Source: Pseudobutyrivibrio ruminis (lineage in GTDB: Bacteria; Bacillota; Clostridia; Lachnospirales; Lachnospiraceae). Taken from it: 61,017 nt of DNA. The translations under genes and the position numbers were made by a program. The notes beneath the pieces are model-generated. The model did no database searches. It saw only the letters and a list, made by a program, of their open reading frames with translations, and was not told the origin of the DNA. This document shows, one piece after another, positions 1 through 7,708 of the stretch. The stretch covers positions 1-61,017 of the forward strand of contig SVER01000020.1 in NCBI GenBank assembly GCA_015057315.1. The letters run 5' to 3'. Each line of letters begins with the position of its first letter. Position 1 is the first letter of the stretch.

Positions 1-6
1 GAAAGA

Positions 7-102
7 TTAAACTCTACTTGTGTAATGGTAAATTCCATCGCTCGAGTTGGGGGTGGAATTTAAAATTTCAATTTTGGCATTAATAAATAATAAGTCTTTC
101 AT
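7..102 (-). CDS. Possible 31-residue small protein
   Basis: An ATG at 102-100 follows a good ribosome site (GAGAGGTG, about 2-6 bases away) and opens 31 codons ending in TAA at 9-7. The peptide begins MKDLLFINAKIEIL and has no membrane segment or motif I recognise. It lies at the window edge, so its neighbours downstream are unseen. It could be a true small gene, a leader peptide or chance. Only the ribosome site argues for it. Confidence 0.25.
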   Translation of the reverse strand: MKDLLFINAKIEILNSTPNSSDGIYHYTSRV

Positions 103-200
103 CTTCACCTCTCATAATAAATTATTTATGATAGATTATGATACTGTTTTGTTGATTTTACTTTATATTTGTGAAAAAACTGTCTAAATCATAATATTAA

Positions 201-235
201 AATAGACATGGCATTTAATTGTAGCCATGTCTATT
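201..235. terminator. Bidirectional intrinsic terminator
   Basis: A perfect 12-bp inverted repeat (AATAGACATGGC at 201-212 and its complement at 224-235) has an 11-base loop. T-rich sequence follows on the plus strand and a weaker T-rich run on the minus strand. The stop codon of the membrane protein gene at 215 lies in the loop, so the stem overlaps its last codons. Confidence 0.75.
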
Positions 236-640
236 TCTCTTTTTTCTCTTTTTAGTTATCAAATGGATTATTGCAAGTATTACAGCTCTAATCACTGCAA
301 AAATGAAAAACATTAGCATGAAGCCAAATATCCCAAATACTATATCATCAAAATCCATAACACCACTTTTAGTTATCTTCTGTTCTATTTCAATTGCAAA
401 AGTAAGAAGCAGAATTAATGTAAATACATAAATCCAACTAATTACAAGAACATGATTTGTCTTAGCTAACAAAGTAAAAATCGGTTGAACGATAAATATT
501 AGTATCATTCCAAGGCATCCTATTACTAGAAAATGTAAATCCTTGTCAGTAAAATTTGTTTCATAAGCATCATTCCATGTGAGGATATAAGAATGTACAT
601 AATTAATAAAATCTAATACTGTATATAAAAAGCTTTCCAT
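215..640 (-). CDS. Small VanZ-like membrane protein
   Basis: This 141-residue protein has three strongly hydrophobic stretches (roughly residues 38-58, 62-83 and 100-125) and a basic C-terminal tail (KKRKKRNRHGYN). The pattern TDKDLHF early, EIEQK in the middle and DFDDIVFG before the last helix resembles VanZ-like proteins, whose biochemical role is mostly unknown. I chose the ATG at 640 because GGAGAG lies six bases upstream; an in-frame ATG at 658 has no such site. It is monocistronic, ends in a terminator and is divergent from the symporter gene. The VanZ resemblance is inference from motif spacing. Confidence 0.6.
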   Translation of the reverse strand: MESFLYTVLDFINYVHSYILTWNDAYETNFTDKDLHFLVIGCLGMILIFIVQPIFTLLAKTNHVLVISWIYVFTLILLLTFAIEIEQKITKSGVMDFDDIVFGIFGFMLMFFIFAVIRAVILAIIHLITKKRKKRNRHGYN

Positions 641-768
641 TGTAATCTCTCCAATCATTCTTAAAATGTTAACGCTTCTATTTTAATAATTTTTGTTGAT
701 TTTACAAGAATAATAAGTCTAAAAAAATAAATTTATATTTACTAAGATAACTTTCAACAGTTTATCAC

Positions 769-797
769 TTTACATTGGTAAAGCGATATGCTATCCT
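769..797 (+). promoter_or_regulatory. Candidate promoter for the symporter gene
   Basis: TTTACA at 769-774 and TATCCT at 792-797 are separated by 17 bases. Transcription would begin near 804, only about 12 bases before a hairpin with a T-run at 816-849. Confidence 0.45.
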
Positions 798-815
798 AAT
801 TCTTAAAGAAACGAA

Positions 816-849
816 GGTGTTTCATGAATATCATGAACGCCCTTTTTTT
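816..849 (+). terminator. Terminator-like hairpin in the symporter leader
   Basis: GGTGTTTCATG pairs with CATGAACGCC across a five-base loop (one bulge, one G-U pair) and is followed directly by seven T's. It lies between the candidate promoter and the ribosome site at about 866-871. It may attenuate expression of the downstream gene or end transcripts arriving from upstream. I saw no anti-terminator arm and no known riboswitch signature. Confidence 0.55.
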
Positions 850-876
850 ATAATCTATCATAGCAAAGGAGAATTT

Positions 877-2406
877 ATGGAGAGCTTACTATCTAAGGTT
901 GAAATCGTAAATAATGCTATTAATGGATTTGTATGGGGACTTCCAATGCTAATCTTACTGGTAGGTACAGGTATTCTCATGACTTGTCTTACTAAATTCT
1001 TTCAGATTACCCATTTTAGGCATTGGGTTAAGAATACCGTTGGTGGAATCTTCAAGGATTCTCATGTAACTGCCCATACTCACAAGGAAGATACTCAGAT
1101 TTCTCAGTTTCAAAGCTTATGTACTGCCCTTGCTGCTACTATTGGAACTGGTAATATTGCTGGTGTAGCTGCTGCTATTGCCTCAGGTGGACCAGGTGCA
1201 ATTTTTTGGATGTGGATAGTGGCTTTCTTTGGAATGATGACAAACTTTTCTGAGAATGTTCTTGGAATATATTATCGAAGAAGAAATGAGCGTAATGAAT
1301 GGTGTGGAGGTGCAATGTACTATCTTCACGATGGCTTAGGTTCGAAGCCTGGCTGCAAGAATATAGGTGCATTTCTTGCAATACTTTTTAGCGTATTTTG
1401 TGTAGGTGCTTCATTTGGAATTGGAAATATGGGCCAGGTTAATTCTATTGCCGTAAACATTAAATCCGCTTTTGGTATACCATCAATCATTACTGGTGTT
1501 TTTCTTATGATTTTAGGTGGTCTTGTAATTGTTGGTGGCCTTAAAAGGATTGCTGCTGTTACAGAAAAGCTTGTTCCATTTATGGCTATTATCTATATGA
1601 TATGTGCGATTATTGTATGTGTTGTACATATAAGTCAATTCTCAGCAGTCTTCACTTCTATAATTAAAGGAGCATTTGGAATGAGAGCTGTTGGCGGTGG
1701 AATTGTTGGTAGCGGTGTTGCTATGGCTGTTCAATGGGGAATGAAGCGAGGCGTATTCTCAAACGAAGCAGGCCTTGGTTCATCTGTTATGGTTCACTCT
1801 AGTTCAAATGTTAGAGAGCCTGTTGTTCAGGGAATGTGGGGAATATTCGAAGTTTTTGCTGATACAATTATAGTTTGTACAGTAACAGCCTTTGCTGTTT
1901 TATCCAGCGGTCTTGTAGATTTAGAGACTGGTGTTGTTATTTCGGATCAGGTTTCTACAGCTCTTGTTGCTGAGGCTTTCTCAACAGTCTTTGGTAAGTT
2001 TGGTTCGGCATTTATTGCTATTGCTATCCTGTTGTTTGCTTTTTCTACAACTTTAGGATGGAGCCAATATGGTAGCAAAGGATTTGAGTATCTTTTTGGT
2101 AGAAAAAATATTAAGTTCTATCAGATTGTTTTTGTTCTTTTCATTGTTATAGGAGCAACTATGGATTTATCTTTAGCATGGGATATTTCTGATACATTAA
2201 ATGGAATGATGGCAATTCCTAACCTTATTGGTGTTTTGACATTAAGTGGAACTGTTATGAAAATCACTAACAATTATGTGCAAAGATACATACTTCATAA
2301 AGATGTAAAACCAATGCTTTCAGCTTTTGATGATATTCAAGAATTACATGAACAAGAATTAAAAGAAAAAATAGAATATGCAAAGCAAGAAACTGAAACA
2401 GCTTAA
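877..2406 (+). CDS. Sodium:alanine/glycine symporter (AGCS family)
   Basis: This is a 509-residue polytopic permease that probably brings alanine or glycine into the cell with a sodium ion. Family hallmarks are present: the early stretch CTALAATIGTGNIAGVA, a glycine-rich GAIFWMW segment, and KRGVFSNEAGLGSS in the middle. About ten to eleven hydrophobic helices can be counted, followed by a charged C-terminal tail. The start at 877 is chosen because AAAGGAG lies just upstream; an earlier in-frame ATG would place coding sequence through a hairpin and lacks a ribosome site. It stands alone, with its own leader and a strong terminator. Exact substrate cannot be read from sequence. Confidence 0.93.
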   Translation: MESLLSKVEIVNNAINGFVWGLPMLILLVGTGILMTCLTKFFQITHFRHWVKNTVGGIFKDSHVTAHTHKEDTQISQFQSLCTALAATIGTGNIAGVAAAIASGGPGAIFWMWIVAFFGMMTNFSENVLGIYYRRRNERNEWCGGAMYYLHDGLGSKPGCKNIGAFLAILFSVFCVGASFGIGNMGQVNSIAVNIKSAFGIPSIITGVFLMILGGLVIVGGLKRIAAVTEKLVPFMAIIYMICAIIVCVVHISQFSAVFTSIIKGAFGMRAVGGGIVGSGVAMAVQWGMKRGVFSNEAGLGSSVMVHSSSNVREPVVQGMWGIFEVFADTIIVCTVTAFAVLSSGLVDLETGVVISDQVSTALVAEAFSTVFGKFGSAFIAIAILLFAFSTTLGWSQYGSKGFEYLFGRKNIKFYQIVFVLFIVIGATMDLSLAWDISDTLNGMMAIPNLIGVLTLSGTVMKITNNYVQRYILHKDVKPMLSAFDDIQELHEQELKEKIEYAKQETETA

Positions 2407-2407
2407 T

Positions 2408-2447
2408 AAAAATGGTTACCGCAATAATTAATGCGGTAACCATTTTT
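2408..2447. terminator. Shared bidirectional terminator
   Basis: A perfect 12-bp stem (AATGGTTACCGC at 2411-2422 with 2433-2444) is flanked by A's on one side and T's on the other. It ends both the symporter gene (plus) and the convergent macrodomain gene (minus). Confidence 0.9.
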
Positions 2448-2899
2448 TACGTTCTATATACTTTTATGGTAACATCTGTATCTTCTAATGCAATTTCCAA
2501 TTGTTGCTTTACATCTTCCCAATTTAGTCCCTCTAGGCCGCAGCCAATTCTTTGCATAGACACAAGCTTTATATTTTTACTTATGATAATTCTACGCATT
2601 TCAAAGAAAGCCATACTCACAGCAAGAAGCGTTGGCTGGTCTCGATAATCTCTTTTTATAACAAGATTTAACACCTTATCCTCAAGAATGCAAAAACCCT
2701 GAGAATTATCATTTGTAGAATCCCATTTATTTAAATAGTTGCCATATTTTGCAACTAATCTTTCTCTCGTATTGTAGGCCATATTAAATTTAACAGAGAT
2801 TCCTTTTTTCATTACAAAGTCCGCCGAAATACCCTGGGCGTAATATGTATCTCTATCATTAATGCTGAATAAATCACCATCATATTCCTTTAAAACCAT
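2447..2899 (-). CDS. Macrodomain protein, TARG1/OARD1-like
   Basis: This 150-residue single-domain protein reads as a macrodomain of the TARG1/OARD1 type, enzymes that hydrolyse O-acetyl-ADP-ribose or remove ADP-ribose from acidic residues. Visible signatures are GDLF at residues 8-11, the QGISADFVMKKGI loop, a lysine at 82 preceding PT, QRIGCGLEGLNW around 117-127, and a C-terminal TDVTIKVY. By eye alignment with human TARG1, Lys82 matches its catalytic lysine, while the catalytic aspartate is a glutamate here (E123). GAAAGGTG precedes the ATG. It is monocistronic. The substrate is unknown. Confidence 0.82.
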   Translation of the reverse strand: MVLKEYDGDLFSINDRDTYYAQGISADFVMKKGISVKFNMAYNTRERLVAKYGNYLNKWDSTNDNSQGFCILEDKVLNLVIKRDYRDQPTLLAVSMAFFEMRRIIISKNIKLVSMQRIGCGLEGLNWEDVKQQLEIALEDTDVTIKVYRT

Positions 2900-3024
2900 A
2901 TAAGCACCTTTCTTTCACATCTTTCCTTTGCAATAAACAGATAGTATTTTGTGTACTCAAATCTTCTATTTTTCGTATTATATCCTAAAAGTTTTAAAGA
3001 ATTATGTTTTAAAATTAGGAATAC

Positions 3025-3051
3025 AAAAAGCGGCCCTTGGCCGCCTTTTAA
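3025..3051. terminator. Intrinsic terminator of the lipoprotein gene
   Basis: GCGGCC and GGCCGC pair around a three-base loop, extended by A/T pairs and followed on the minus strand by TTTTTG. It lies about 115 bases beyond the stop of the minus-strand lipoprotein gene. On the plus strand there is also a short T-run. A second, T-poor hairpin (TCGAATAAC/GTTATTCGA) lies at 3079-3102 within the same trailer. I see no gene in 2900-3165. Confidence 0.7.
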
Positions 3052-3165
3052 AGGGAGAATGATATATGAAAAAGGTTTTCGAATAACTAATTGGTTATTC
3101 GATGGTTGTATATTACTCCCTGAATTTGATATGTAACTTAATGCTAAGTGAATGTTATGTGAATT

Positions 3166-3846
3166 TTATTCTGAAATAACATCAAAGTTGAGAATGGTTG
3201 CATCAGCGTATTTTTCTTCTAAAGCTGTTTGAGTATCTACAGAATCAACTTGTGTAGCATCCCCACCATCTTTTGAATAATAATATGTTTCGTTACCATT
3301 TTCATCATATTCTGTCCAAGCTGCCTCAGTTTCAATTAGCTCTCCGTTTGTAATAGTGTATGTAGATATTCCATGATAAATGGCTACATATAAAATGCCA
3401 TCTTTAGCCGCAAGTGGATATGCTGTACCATGGGATGATACAAAACCTAGACATGTAGGCACACCATCCTTATCATAAATGTAAATAGTTGAATCAATAG
3501 CTGCCATGTTGCCATCCATATTGTCGTATGCGCCGCCACAAACCAACAACGCATCAGTATCACCTATTTTTTCATTAGTATAACCCATACCAGGCTCTAA
3601 TACCTTATCTACAATTTGGGTGAAAGTATCACATTCTGAGATATCAAGAATTTGTGATAAGTCAGTATCAATTAATGAGTCATCATCTACAGCTTCAGAC
3701 TCTTCTGTTGTTGGGGCTTTTTCAGATGAAGTAGCTTCTTCAGTCTGTTGAGGAGTTACATTTTCTTCTACAGATTCTACATTGCCAGCCTTGCCGCAAC
3801 TTGTCAGTAACACTAAGCACATTAATGCTAATACCATTTTTTTCAT
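3166..3846 (-). CDS. Lipoprotein of unknown function
   Basis: The 226-residue product begins with a basic, hydrophobic signal peptide and the lipobox LLTSC, so it should be lipid-anchored outside the membrane. A Glu/Thr/Ser-rich linker follows (about residues 20-60), then a ~160-residue globular part with alternating strand-like segments (for example IYIYDKDG, LYVAIYHG). I do not recognise the fold. The start at 3846 is chosen because AAGGAAGGTG lies five bases upstream; an earlier in-frame start lacks a ribosome site. It has its own promoter region with paired TGTCACA repeats and its own terminator. Confidence 0.8.
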   Translation of the reverse strand: MKKMVLALMCLVLLTSCGKAGNVESVEENVTPQQTEEATSSEKAPTTEESEAVDDDSLIDTDLSQILDISECDTFTQIVDKVLEPGMGYTNEKIGDTDALLVCGGAYDNMDGNMAAIDSTIYIYDKDGVPTCLGFVSSHGTAYPLAAKDGILYVAIYHGISTYTITNGELIETEAAWTEYDENGNETYYYSKDGGDATQVDSVDTQTALEEKYADATILNFDVISE

Positions 3847-3908
3847 TTTAACACCTTCCTTTATCAATTAATAAAATTACGTTGTTAATATATAGTATAC
3901 ATAAGTTA

Positions 3909-3926
3909 TGTCACAAATCTGTCACA
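3909..3926 (-). promoter_or_regulatory. Tandem TGTCACA repeats before the lipoprotein gene
   Basis: Two exact copies of TGTCACA (3909-3915 and 3920-3926; TGTGACA on the minus strand) are spaced 11 bases apart, one helical turn, just upstream of a plausible minus-strand promoter (TTGTGA, 16 bases, TATATA). The layout resembles a tandem site for a dimeric regulator, but no regulator is identified. Confidence 0.35.
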
Positions 3927-3964
3927 CTAAGTGAAGAAAACCTTTTATTAATGCCAACAAATTA

Positions 3965-5269
3965 TTACCAAGTGGTTTTATGTTCATCAATAACTTCATC
4001 TGTGCTTAGATTGACAAGATAAAATCCCATTAGCTTGGCTTCTTGCTGCCCTAATGAATTCCCCTGTTCATCTAATGGTTCAGCCTCAAGAACAAGTTCT
4101 ATGCATTCATTACCACTTTCATCTTCTTTGGTACCATTATCATAAAGTACATAGACATAATCTGAATCCTGAGCAACAGTCCCTTTTACATCTCCTTTAG
4201 CAGAGTATCCAAGTTCAACTTTAAAATCATCAATAACACCATTCTTCTGCAAGTAATTACATAGAACGATCATTTCATTCATTATATCTATTTCGGCCGG
4301 GTAGCTATCGTCGTAGGATTCTTCATAGTCGTAATCATAATCATTACCATAATCGTAATCATAGCTATCTTCATTATAGATATCAGATGAATATTCTGTA
4401 CTAGAATCATTTTCCTCAGGCTTAGATTCGAAGGTATATTGAACTATAGGATTAATACTACAATAAAGTAATAATATCAAAATTGCTATAAGCATTATTC
4501 CAGCTCTATAGTTCCTTAAAAAATATGCTCCTGTAAAGATAGAATTCTTTCCAAAAATATAGATTAGGAAACCGATTATATACATTGTTATATATAACCA
4601 TGCACCTGCCTGTATAATTCCAATAATAGAAATGATAGAATCGCTTAAACCACTGTAAATTATGTCACTACTACTTAAGCATGAACTGAATACTCCTACT
4701 GCAATAATAAGTAACATAAAAGAACTAGCTGTTGTTCCTGCACCTCGTTTTTTTAATTTTAATAAAGAAGTATCAAATGTATCTTCATCAGAGTCAATCC
4801 ATTTTTTTAGATCAGTTAAAATCTTAGGATGATATTCTTTTGATAACAAGGATAGCGCCTGTTTACAACCTTCTTTGTTACCCATTCTTGCATAGTTACA
4901 TGCAATTGCGGTTAAAACATTGTTGTTCTTCTTTCTTTTTGATTTTTTGTAAACACAAAAATTGTAATCTAGTTTTTCCTCAATAGTACAATTCTCAAGG
5001 ACTCTGGTTATTCCAAAATATAAAACAACATTAAACACACTTAAACAAATACAAAATACACCTATTCCAACAAATAAATATGCTCTAGGCTGTAAATATA
5101 TATTAAAAATATTTTTCTTTATCAGCCAAAAATATGTTAAGAACTCAAATGAAACAGTATAAATTATAAAAACACCTATAAGTAAGAAAAGTCTTTTATA
5201 TGCCTGTACGCCCCTACTTTCTGGTTTGTATTCATCAATATTAATATCTTTTTCAAATATGTTTTCCAT
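3965..5269 (-). CDS. Multi-pass membrane protein with DY-rich segment
   Basis: I do not recognise this 434-residue protein. It has two hydrophobic helices near the N-terminus (about residues 25-45 and 65-90), a cytoplasmic-type charged region with a Lys/Arg cluster, and three more helices around residues 180-280. An acidic low-complexity run rich in Asp-Tyr pairs follows, then a ~110-residue C-terminal domain. The ATG at 5269 is preferred because AAGGGA lies nine bases upstream. Being next to another envelope gene, it may act at the cell surface, but that is a guess. Confidence 0.7.
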   Translation of the reverse strand: MENIFEKDINIDEYKPESRGVQAYKRLFLLIGVFIIYTVSFEFLTYFWLIKKNIFNIYLQPRAYLFVGIGVFCICLSVFNVVLYFGITRVLENCTIEEKLDYNFCVYKKSKRKKNNNVLTAIACNYARMGNKEGCKQALSLLSKEYHPKILTDLKKWIDSDEDTFDTSLLKLKKRGAGTTASSFMLLIIAVGVFSSCLSSSDIIYSGLSDSIISIIGIIQAGAWLYITMYIIGFLIYIFGKNSIFTGAYFLRNYRAGIMLIAILILLLYCSINPIVQYTFESKPEENDSSTEYSSDIYNEDSYDYDYGNDYDYDYEESYDDSYPAEIDIMNEMIVLCNYLQKNGVIDDFKVELGYSAKGDVKGTVAQDSDYVYVLYDNGTKEDESGNECIELVLEAEPLDEQGNSLGQQEAKLMGFYLVNLSTDEVIDEHKTTW

Positions 5270-5350
5270 GTTATTCATTCCCTTAGACAAAATATATGAA
5301 GCATCTGTTTACCACAAACGCTTCATACTATAAAATATTATAATCAAGCT

Positions 5351-6112
5351 TTAATTATCATTCTCTAGAATATCTGGATTATTCTCTGGATTATTAACAT
5401 AAACCCCGAATTGTTCCATTGTAGAAATAATAGTTGAACGGACTATATCAGCTACCTCATGTGTCTTCATATCCTTATACATATTGTAGGTAATAGGCTG
5501 TCCAAAGATGACCTTGGTTGTTACAGGGCCAGGCTTTAAACTGTTAAATGCAATATAAGAATCAATAAGTGTTACAGGTATAATGGGCACCTTAGCACGC
5601 ATGGCACATTTAAAGCTACCTGGCTTGAAACGCTGAACAATATTACCGTTAGTATTATATCCACCCTCGGAAAACAAAATAAATCTCTTTCCTTCAAGAA
5701 CTTCTTTGGTAATTTGATCCATTATTTTAATGTTTTGCCTAACATCATCAAGAGCAAGGCGCTTAGCACCAAGTAAATCAACCATCTCCCGCACAAGAAA
5801 ACCGTAGGACTTGGCTTTGTCCATAACAAATGTACAAGGCTCTCTGTGAGCGTACATAATACCTAAGGCATCATATTTCCCTTGATGATTGGGATACATT
5901 ACATAACCACCTTCAGCTGGTAGATTCTCCGTGCCGTATACCTCTGTAATGATACGTGCACTCTTTTTAAGATATCTGATTAACTTAAGGGCTAGTGCAT
6001 ATCTGGTCTTCTCTGGGTACTTATCTTTATGCTTAATCATCTTACGCATAGCCGATACAAGCTGAGGCCCGCGCTTGGCATTAAATAATATAGCAATTAA
6101 AAAACGTAACAT
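5351..6112 (-). CDS. Lysophospholipid acyltransferase, PlsC family
   Basis: This 253-residue enzyme probably transfers an acyl chain to a lysophospholipid such as 1-acyl-glycerol-3-phosphate at the inner face of the membrane. The family's catalytic NHx4D box is present as NHQGKYD, and the substrate-binding box usually written FPEGT appears as FSEGGYN, a noticeable deviation. Downstream, VPIIPVTLI matches the conserved VPVVPV strand. The ATG at 6112 follows CAGGAGAG by three bases; an upstream non-ATG start is less likely. Substrate and acyl donor cannot be settled. Confidence 0.85.
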   Translation of the reverse strand: MLRFLIAILFNAKRGPQLVSAMRKMIKHKDKYPEKTRYALALKLIRYLKKSARIITEVYGTENLPAEGGYVMYPNHQGKYDALGIMYAHREPCTFVMDKAKSYGFLVREMVDLLGAKRLALDDVRQNIKIMDQITKEVLEGKRFILFSEGGYNTNGNIVQRFKPGSFKCAMRAKVPIIPVTLIDSYIAFNSLKPGPVTTKVIFGQPITYNMYKDMKTHEVADIVRSTIISTMEQFGVYVNNPENNPDILENDN

Positions 6113-6201
6113 ATACTCTCCTGAACACAAAATATAGTGTAAATTCTATCAAAAATCCATATATATATTATCATATATGCAAGAGAGTTTGAATAGGCTA
6201 T

Positions 6202-6531
6202 CTAAAGCTTCTCGTATGAAGAATATTCAATAACCAAAAACTTACCTTCTGTGATATGACCGTCTCCAAGATGATTTAATGTTTTGATGTTATCAATAAA
6301 ATCCTTCTTATTGGTGTAATCAGGACCCATGAATTTATCAGCTATTGTCCATAAGGTGTCACCAGACTGGATTTGGTAGCTGGTATAGTATGTATAAACC
6401 TGGCGGCTGTTCTCAGCAGCTGCCTTATTAGTAAATAAAATGATGCTAAATAAAAGTGTAGCTAAAATAACTACTGATAACATGATTTTTCTATTTCTTA
6501 CGATTAACTGTGCTTTACTATTCTTTCTCAT
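6202..6531 (-). CDS. YneA-like LysM membrane protein (SOS division inhibitor candidate)
   Basis: The 109-residue product has a basic N-terminus, one transmembrane helix (about residues 17-35) and a C-terminal LysM domain beginning YQIQSGDTLWTIADKF. This layout, and its position divergent from lexA, match YneA, the SOS-induced protein that delays cell division in Bacillus. The start at 6531 is chosen because GGAGGC lies eight bases upstream; an in-frame extension to 6621 would run through the promoter. Its promoter carries a LexA-type box in the spacer. The division role is inferred from family and context, since sequence identity with YneA is low. Confidence 0.72.
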   Translation of the reverse strand: MRKNSKAQLIVRNRKIMLSVVILATLLFSIILFTNKAAAENSRQVYTYYTSYQIQSGDTLWTIADKFMGPDYTNKKDFIDNIKTLNHLGDGHITEGKFLVIEYSSYEKL

Positions 6532-6557
6532 AATCAATGCCTCCAAAATAATGTTCG

Positions 6558-6640
6558 GAACTTTTGTTCTGATAACAATATAGTACCGAACAATCGTTTT
6601 GTCAATACTTTTCACGAACAAAATTTCGGAATATTTGTTT
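6558..6640. promoter_or_regulatory. Cluster of LexA (SOS) boxes
   Basis: Several sites fit the Gram-positive LexA pattern GAAC-N4-GTTC or near variants: GAACTTTTGTTC at 6558-6569 (perfect), GAACAATCGTTT at 6588-6599, GAACAAAATTTC at 6616-6627 and GAATATTTGTTT at 6629-6640. The first three are spaced 28-30 bases apart, close to three helical turns. They lie between the YneA-like gene and lexA and so could silence both until DNA damage triggers LexA cleavage. Confidence 0.8.
6577..6605 (-). promoter_or_regulatory. Promoter of the YneA-like gene
   Basis: On the minus strand TTGACA (6605-6600) and TATATT (6582-6577) are spaced exactly 17 bases. The LexA-type box at 6588-6599 fills the spacer, so bound LexA would block RNA polymerase. 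Confidence 0.8.
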
Positions 6641-6667
6641 GCAAAAATATGTTCAGTGTGTTATTGT
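6639..6667 (+). promoter_or_regulatory. Promoter of lexA
   Basis: TTGCAA at 6639-6644 and TATTGT at 6662-6667 have a 17-base spacer. The upstream LexA-type box at 6629-6640 overlaps the -35 element, consistent with autoregulation. Confidence 0.55.
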
Positions 6668-6700
6668 AGTATCAGATAAATTTGAAAGGAGAATTTCACT

Positions 6701-7315
6701 ATGGCATATGGAAAAATTTCTGCTAAGCAGCGTGAGATCCTTGAAGTTATAAAAGAAGCAATTCTTAATAAGGGCTATCCTCCTACAGTTAGGGAATTAT
6801 GTGATGCATGTAATCTTCGTTCTACATCATCTGTTCATTCCCACTTAGAGACACTTGAAAAGAATGGCTATATTAAGCGTGACCCATCTAAGCCTCGTGC
6901 TATTGAGATTATCGATGATAACTTCAATATGATTCGTCGTGAAGTTGTTAATGTTCCAGTTGTAGGTAATGTTGCTGCAGGGCAGCCACTTCTTGCAGTA
7001 CAGAACATCGATGAGTACTTCCCTATCCCTGCTGAGCACGTCCCTAATCGTCAGTCATTTATGCTTCGTGTTAAGGGTGAATCAATGATAAATGCAGGTA
7101 TTCTTGATGGTGATACTATTATTGTTCAGCAGCAGGATACCGCTAATAATGGAGATATGGTTGTAGCTCTTGTTGATGATAGTGCTACTGTTAAGACATT
7201 CTATAAAGAAAAAGGACATATTCGTCTTCAGCCTGAGAACGATACTATGGATCCAATCATCGTAGATGATTGCACAATACTTGGTAAAGTATTCGGTGTA
7301 TTTAGATTCTTCTAA
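6701..7315 (+). CDS. lexA: LexA repressor
   Basis: LexA represses SOS genes until RecA filaments stimulate its self-cleavage. This 204-residue protein has the usual winged-helix N-terminus (YPPTVRELCDAC, STSSVHSHLETLEKNGYI) and the S24 peptidase-like C-terminal half. The Ala93-Gly94 cleavage site, the nucleophile Ser128 in GESM and the general base Lys165 in TVKTFY are all present. AAAGGAG precedes the ATG. It is divergent from the YneA-like gene across a region dense in LexA boxes, and ends at a terminator shared with rsfS. Confidence 0.97.
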   Translation: MAYGKISAKQREILEVIKEAILNKGYPPTVRELCDACNLRSTSSVHSHLETLEKNGYIKRDPSKPRAIEIIDDNFNMIRREVVNVPVVGNVAAGQPLLAVQNIDEYFPIPAEHVPNRQSFMLRVKGESMINAGILDGDTIIVQQQDTANNGDMVVALVDDSATVKTFYKEKGHIRLQPENDTMDPIIVDDCTILGKVFGVFRFF

Positions 7316-7317
7316 AA

Positions 7318-7353
7318 AAAATCCTTAATGACAGTCATGTCATTAAGGATTTT
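7318..7353. terminator. Shared terminator of lexA and rsfS
   Basis: AAAATCCTTAATGACA at 7318-7333 pairs perfectly with 7338-7353 around the loop GTCA. T-runs follow in both directions, so it serves the convergent genes. Confidence 0.92.
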
Positions 7354-7357
7354 CTTT

Positions 7358-7705
7358 TTAAAGTTCATTTGCGTCAATAATGATTCCATCTTTCCAGATT
7401 CTTTCAAGATCGTAGAATAATCTGTCTTCCTCTGAAAATAAATGTACGATAACATCTTCGTAATCCATAAGCACCCATGTGCTTGAACGATTACCTTCGA
7501 TTGACTTAGCATGAATACCCTGCTCGTAAAGTACTCTGTCTACTTCATCCTGCATTGCATTCATCTGGCTCTGGTTAGATGCAGATGCAACAATAAAGAA
7601 ATCTGCCATAACGCTAACCTCAGAAATATCAATAGCCTTTACATCAATGGCCTTTTTGTCATCTAATGCTTTACAAACTAATTTTGCTATCTCTCTAGCT
7701 TCCAT
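7358..7705 (-). CDS. rsfS: Ribosomal silencing factor RsfS
   Basis: RsfS binds protein L14 on the large subunit and blocks subunit joining when nutrients are short. The 115-residue sequence shows the family's core: DISEVSVMADFFIVASA, QMNAMQDEV, and WVLMDYEDVIVHLF. The length is typical. AGAGGTAG precedes the ATG. The gene lies three bases after nadD-yqeK, the usual neighbour order, and ends at the terminator shared with lexA. Confidence 0.95.
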   Translation of the reverse strand: MEAREIAKLVCKALDDKKAIDVKAIDISEVSVMADFFIVASASNQSQMNAMQDEVDRVLYEQGIHAKSIEGNRSSTWVLMDYEDVIVHLFSEEDRLFYDLERIWKDGIIIDANEL

Positions 7706-7708
7706 GTT

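Noticed and set aside
660..876. Glycine riboswitch before the symporter
   Set aside because: The leader from the predicted start is only ~70 bases and lacks the conserved aptamer core.
3064..3087. Mini-gene MKKVFE with GGGAGA ribosome site
   Set aside because: Six codons on the plus strand within the trailer of a minus-strand gene; it overlaps a hairpin and has no other support.
4271..4400. Tandem-repeat contingency locus in the DY-rich membrane protein
   Set aside because: The repeats encode DY pairs but are not perfect at the DNA level, and their unit is a multiple of three, so slippage would not switch the frame.
6643..6654. Fifth LexA box (AAAAATATGTTC)
   Set aside because: Only the right half-site matches; left half is AAAA.
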